Assembly: GCA_031769625.1 (NCBI GenBank)
Contig: JAUIMM010000686.1
Coordinates: 2,564,001 to 2,628,000 of the forward strand
Reading direction: 5' to 3'
Source: Taudactylus pleione
Lineage: Eukaryota; Chordata; Amphibia; Anura; Myobatrachidae
DNA: 64,000 bases
Positions 63,090 through 64,000 of this stretch are shown here, in pieces; position 1 is the first letter of the stretch, and each line of letters opens with the position of its first letter. The notes beneath the pieces were generated by a model. The model ran no database searches, was not told the origin of the DNA, and was given only the letters and a program-made list of their open reading frames with translations. Both the position numbers and the translations under genes were made by a program.

Positions 63090-63490
63090 TGGTCTAAATC
63101 CCGGCGTGGTACTAATGACAGGCGTCGAAATCCCGATGCCTGTTATTAGACCTACGCCGGCAGCCCGACACCCGGCTTACCGATCGAAGGTAAGCCAGGC
63201 GCGGACAGCCACGGGGAGGAGAGGGTTAGGTTAGGGGGCTCCCGGGGTGGACGTAGGGTTAGGCTAGGGGAAGGGGGGTTAGGGTTAGGCACCCCCAGGG
63301 GAAGGTTAAGGTTGGACACCTCCCCGTGAGACTTAGCGTCAGGCTGCGGGGAAGGGGAGGTTAGGTTGAAGATCCCGAATGTCAAAATGTAAGTATTAAC
63401 TAACCCTATTCTACCCCCTAACCCTGCCTTAGAGGTGCCTAACCCTAACTCCCCCCCCCCCCAAGTGCCTAACCCTAACTCCCCTCTAAG
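63090..63490. mobile_element. CTAACCC/TTAGGG-rich MITE, copy 3
   Basis: The left half has AAATCCCGGCG, CCGACACCCGGCTTACCGAT and GGGGGTTAGGGTTAGGC. The right half has GATCCCGAATGTCAAAATG and CTAACCCTAACTCCCC. The telomere-like motif thus occurs in both orientations. Confidence 0.65.
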
Positions 63491-64000
63491 TATTCCTTAT
63501 ACTAATTACTCACTTGTAAGCTTGTGTCATCCTTAGTTATTCTTCACTGTATTATATTTATTCTAGGATGCCTCTTGTTTCCATGGTTTATTTGTATATT
63601 AACTGTCAATTGCAGCTTCTGTGTCTGTCTGTAAAGGGGAGGTGGCAAGATAGTAACTTAATCAAGACCCATAAAAAAAAAAAAATTATCTTAAGTGATG
63701 GGTAAATGTTCCATTTTGGAATTGTGTAATAGAAAACCACCAAGGGCAGCCCAGGTAATGACAGAACAATTGAAGTATAGTAAACTTTTTTGCCATTTAT
63801 CTAAGATCATCACTATTGGATGGTTTATTGTACATGGATATTCTCTTAAATTCCATGAGCTACATCATCACAGTCTTAATTTCTGAGCACATCAATGTCC
63901 TTTTAAACCAAATTAATAAATGCCCTAATTCTGGCCTAATTTGATTGACATCATGAAGTGTGAGCAAACAAAGGTCTAATACCAGATTCTCCCTTACCAG
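63491..64000. other. Intergenic sequence, no gene seen
   Basis: AT-rich. Nothing recognised up to the window end. Confidence 0.5.

Noticed and set aside
1..64000. CRISPR array, prophage or bacterial operon
   Set aside because: The sequence is vertebrate with introns. The only regular tandem array (55.4-56.5 kb) has no spacers.

Overview
The window is vertebrate nuclear DNA, most likely from a frog. A well-conserved neurofibromin (NF1) gene tail lies among DIRS-type tyrosine-recombinase retroelements, a Penelope-like element, a CR1/L2-type LINE, Tc1/mariner transposons and many short inverted-repeat elements, a mix typical of anuran genomes. The species cannot be named from the sequence. No bacterial genes, CRISPR arrays, tRNA or rRNA genes were recognised.

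The only host gene I can support is the 3' end of NF1 on the + strand. Fifteen constitutive coding exons (5085-50440) encode the last 626 residues. Their lengths match the human 3' exons as I remember them (62,115,102,141,[130 instead of 127],132,136,158,123,131,101,143,47,217,143). A sixteenth, 54-nt in-phase exon (31796-31849) matches the alternative exon known in mammals as 48a. The gene's 5' part lies outside the window to the left. The 3' UTR starts at 50441 and probably runs to about 54.8 kb.

Layout: 1-5084, DIRS remnants of two lineages with a MITE between them, in the intron before the first visible exon. 5085-15798, nine NF1 exons, with intron 3 holding MITEs and a rearranged Tc1 copy and intron 4 holding an older Tc1/mariner remnant. 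15799-23375, a 7.6-kb intron that begins with a GC donor and holds a nearly intact Tc1 element beside a 5'-truncated DIRS copy. 23376-31849, six more exons, with hAT-type MITEs and a shrunken DIRS copy between them. 31850-50297, an 18.4-kb last intron filled by MITEs, a Penelope-like element, AT microsatellites and a 7.4-kb DIRS element that itself carries a hAT MITE and a Tc1 copy. 50298-54.8 kb, last exon and 3' UTR. 55.2-64 kb, intergenic repeats: a 66-bp minisatellite inside what looks like a mobile element, CTAACCC-rich MITEs, and a LINE with an internal duplication.

None of the transposable-element genes looks fully intact. The best preserved is the Tc1 transposase at 19.1-20.1 kb, with one frameshift. 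I did not find a clearly new biological system. The observations most worth following are the extra NF1 codon, the GC splice donor after the nuclear-localisation-signal exon, the conserved alternative exon, the single-frame RT-RNase H-recombinase layout of one DIRS copy, the fold-back Tc1 copy, and the minisatellite bracketed by possible transposon ends.
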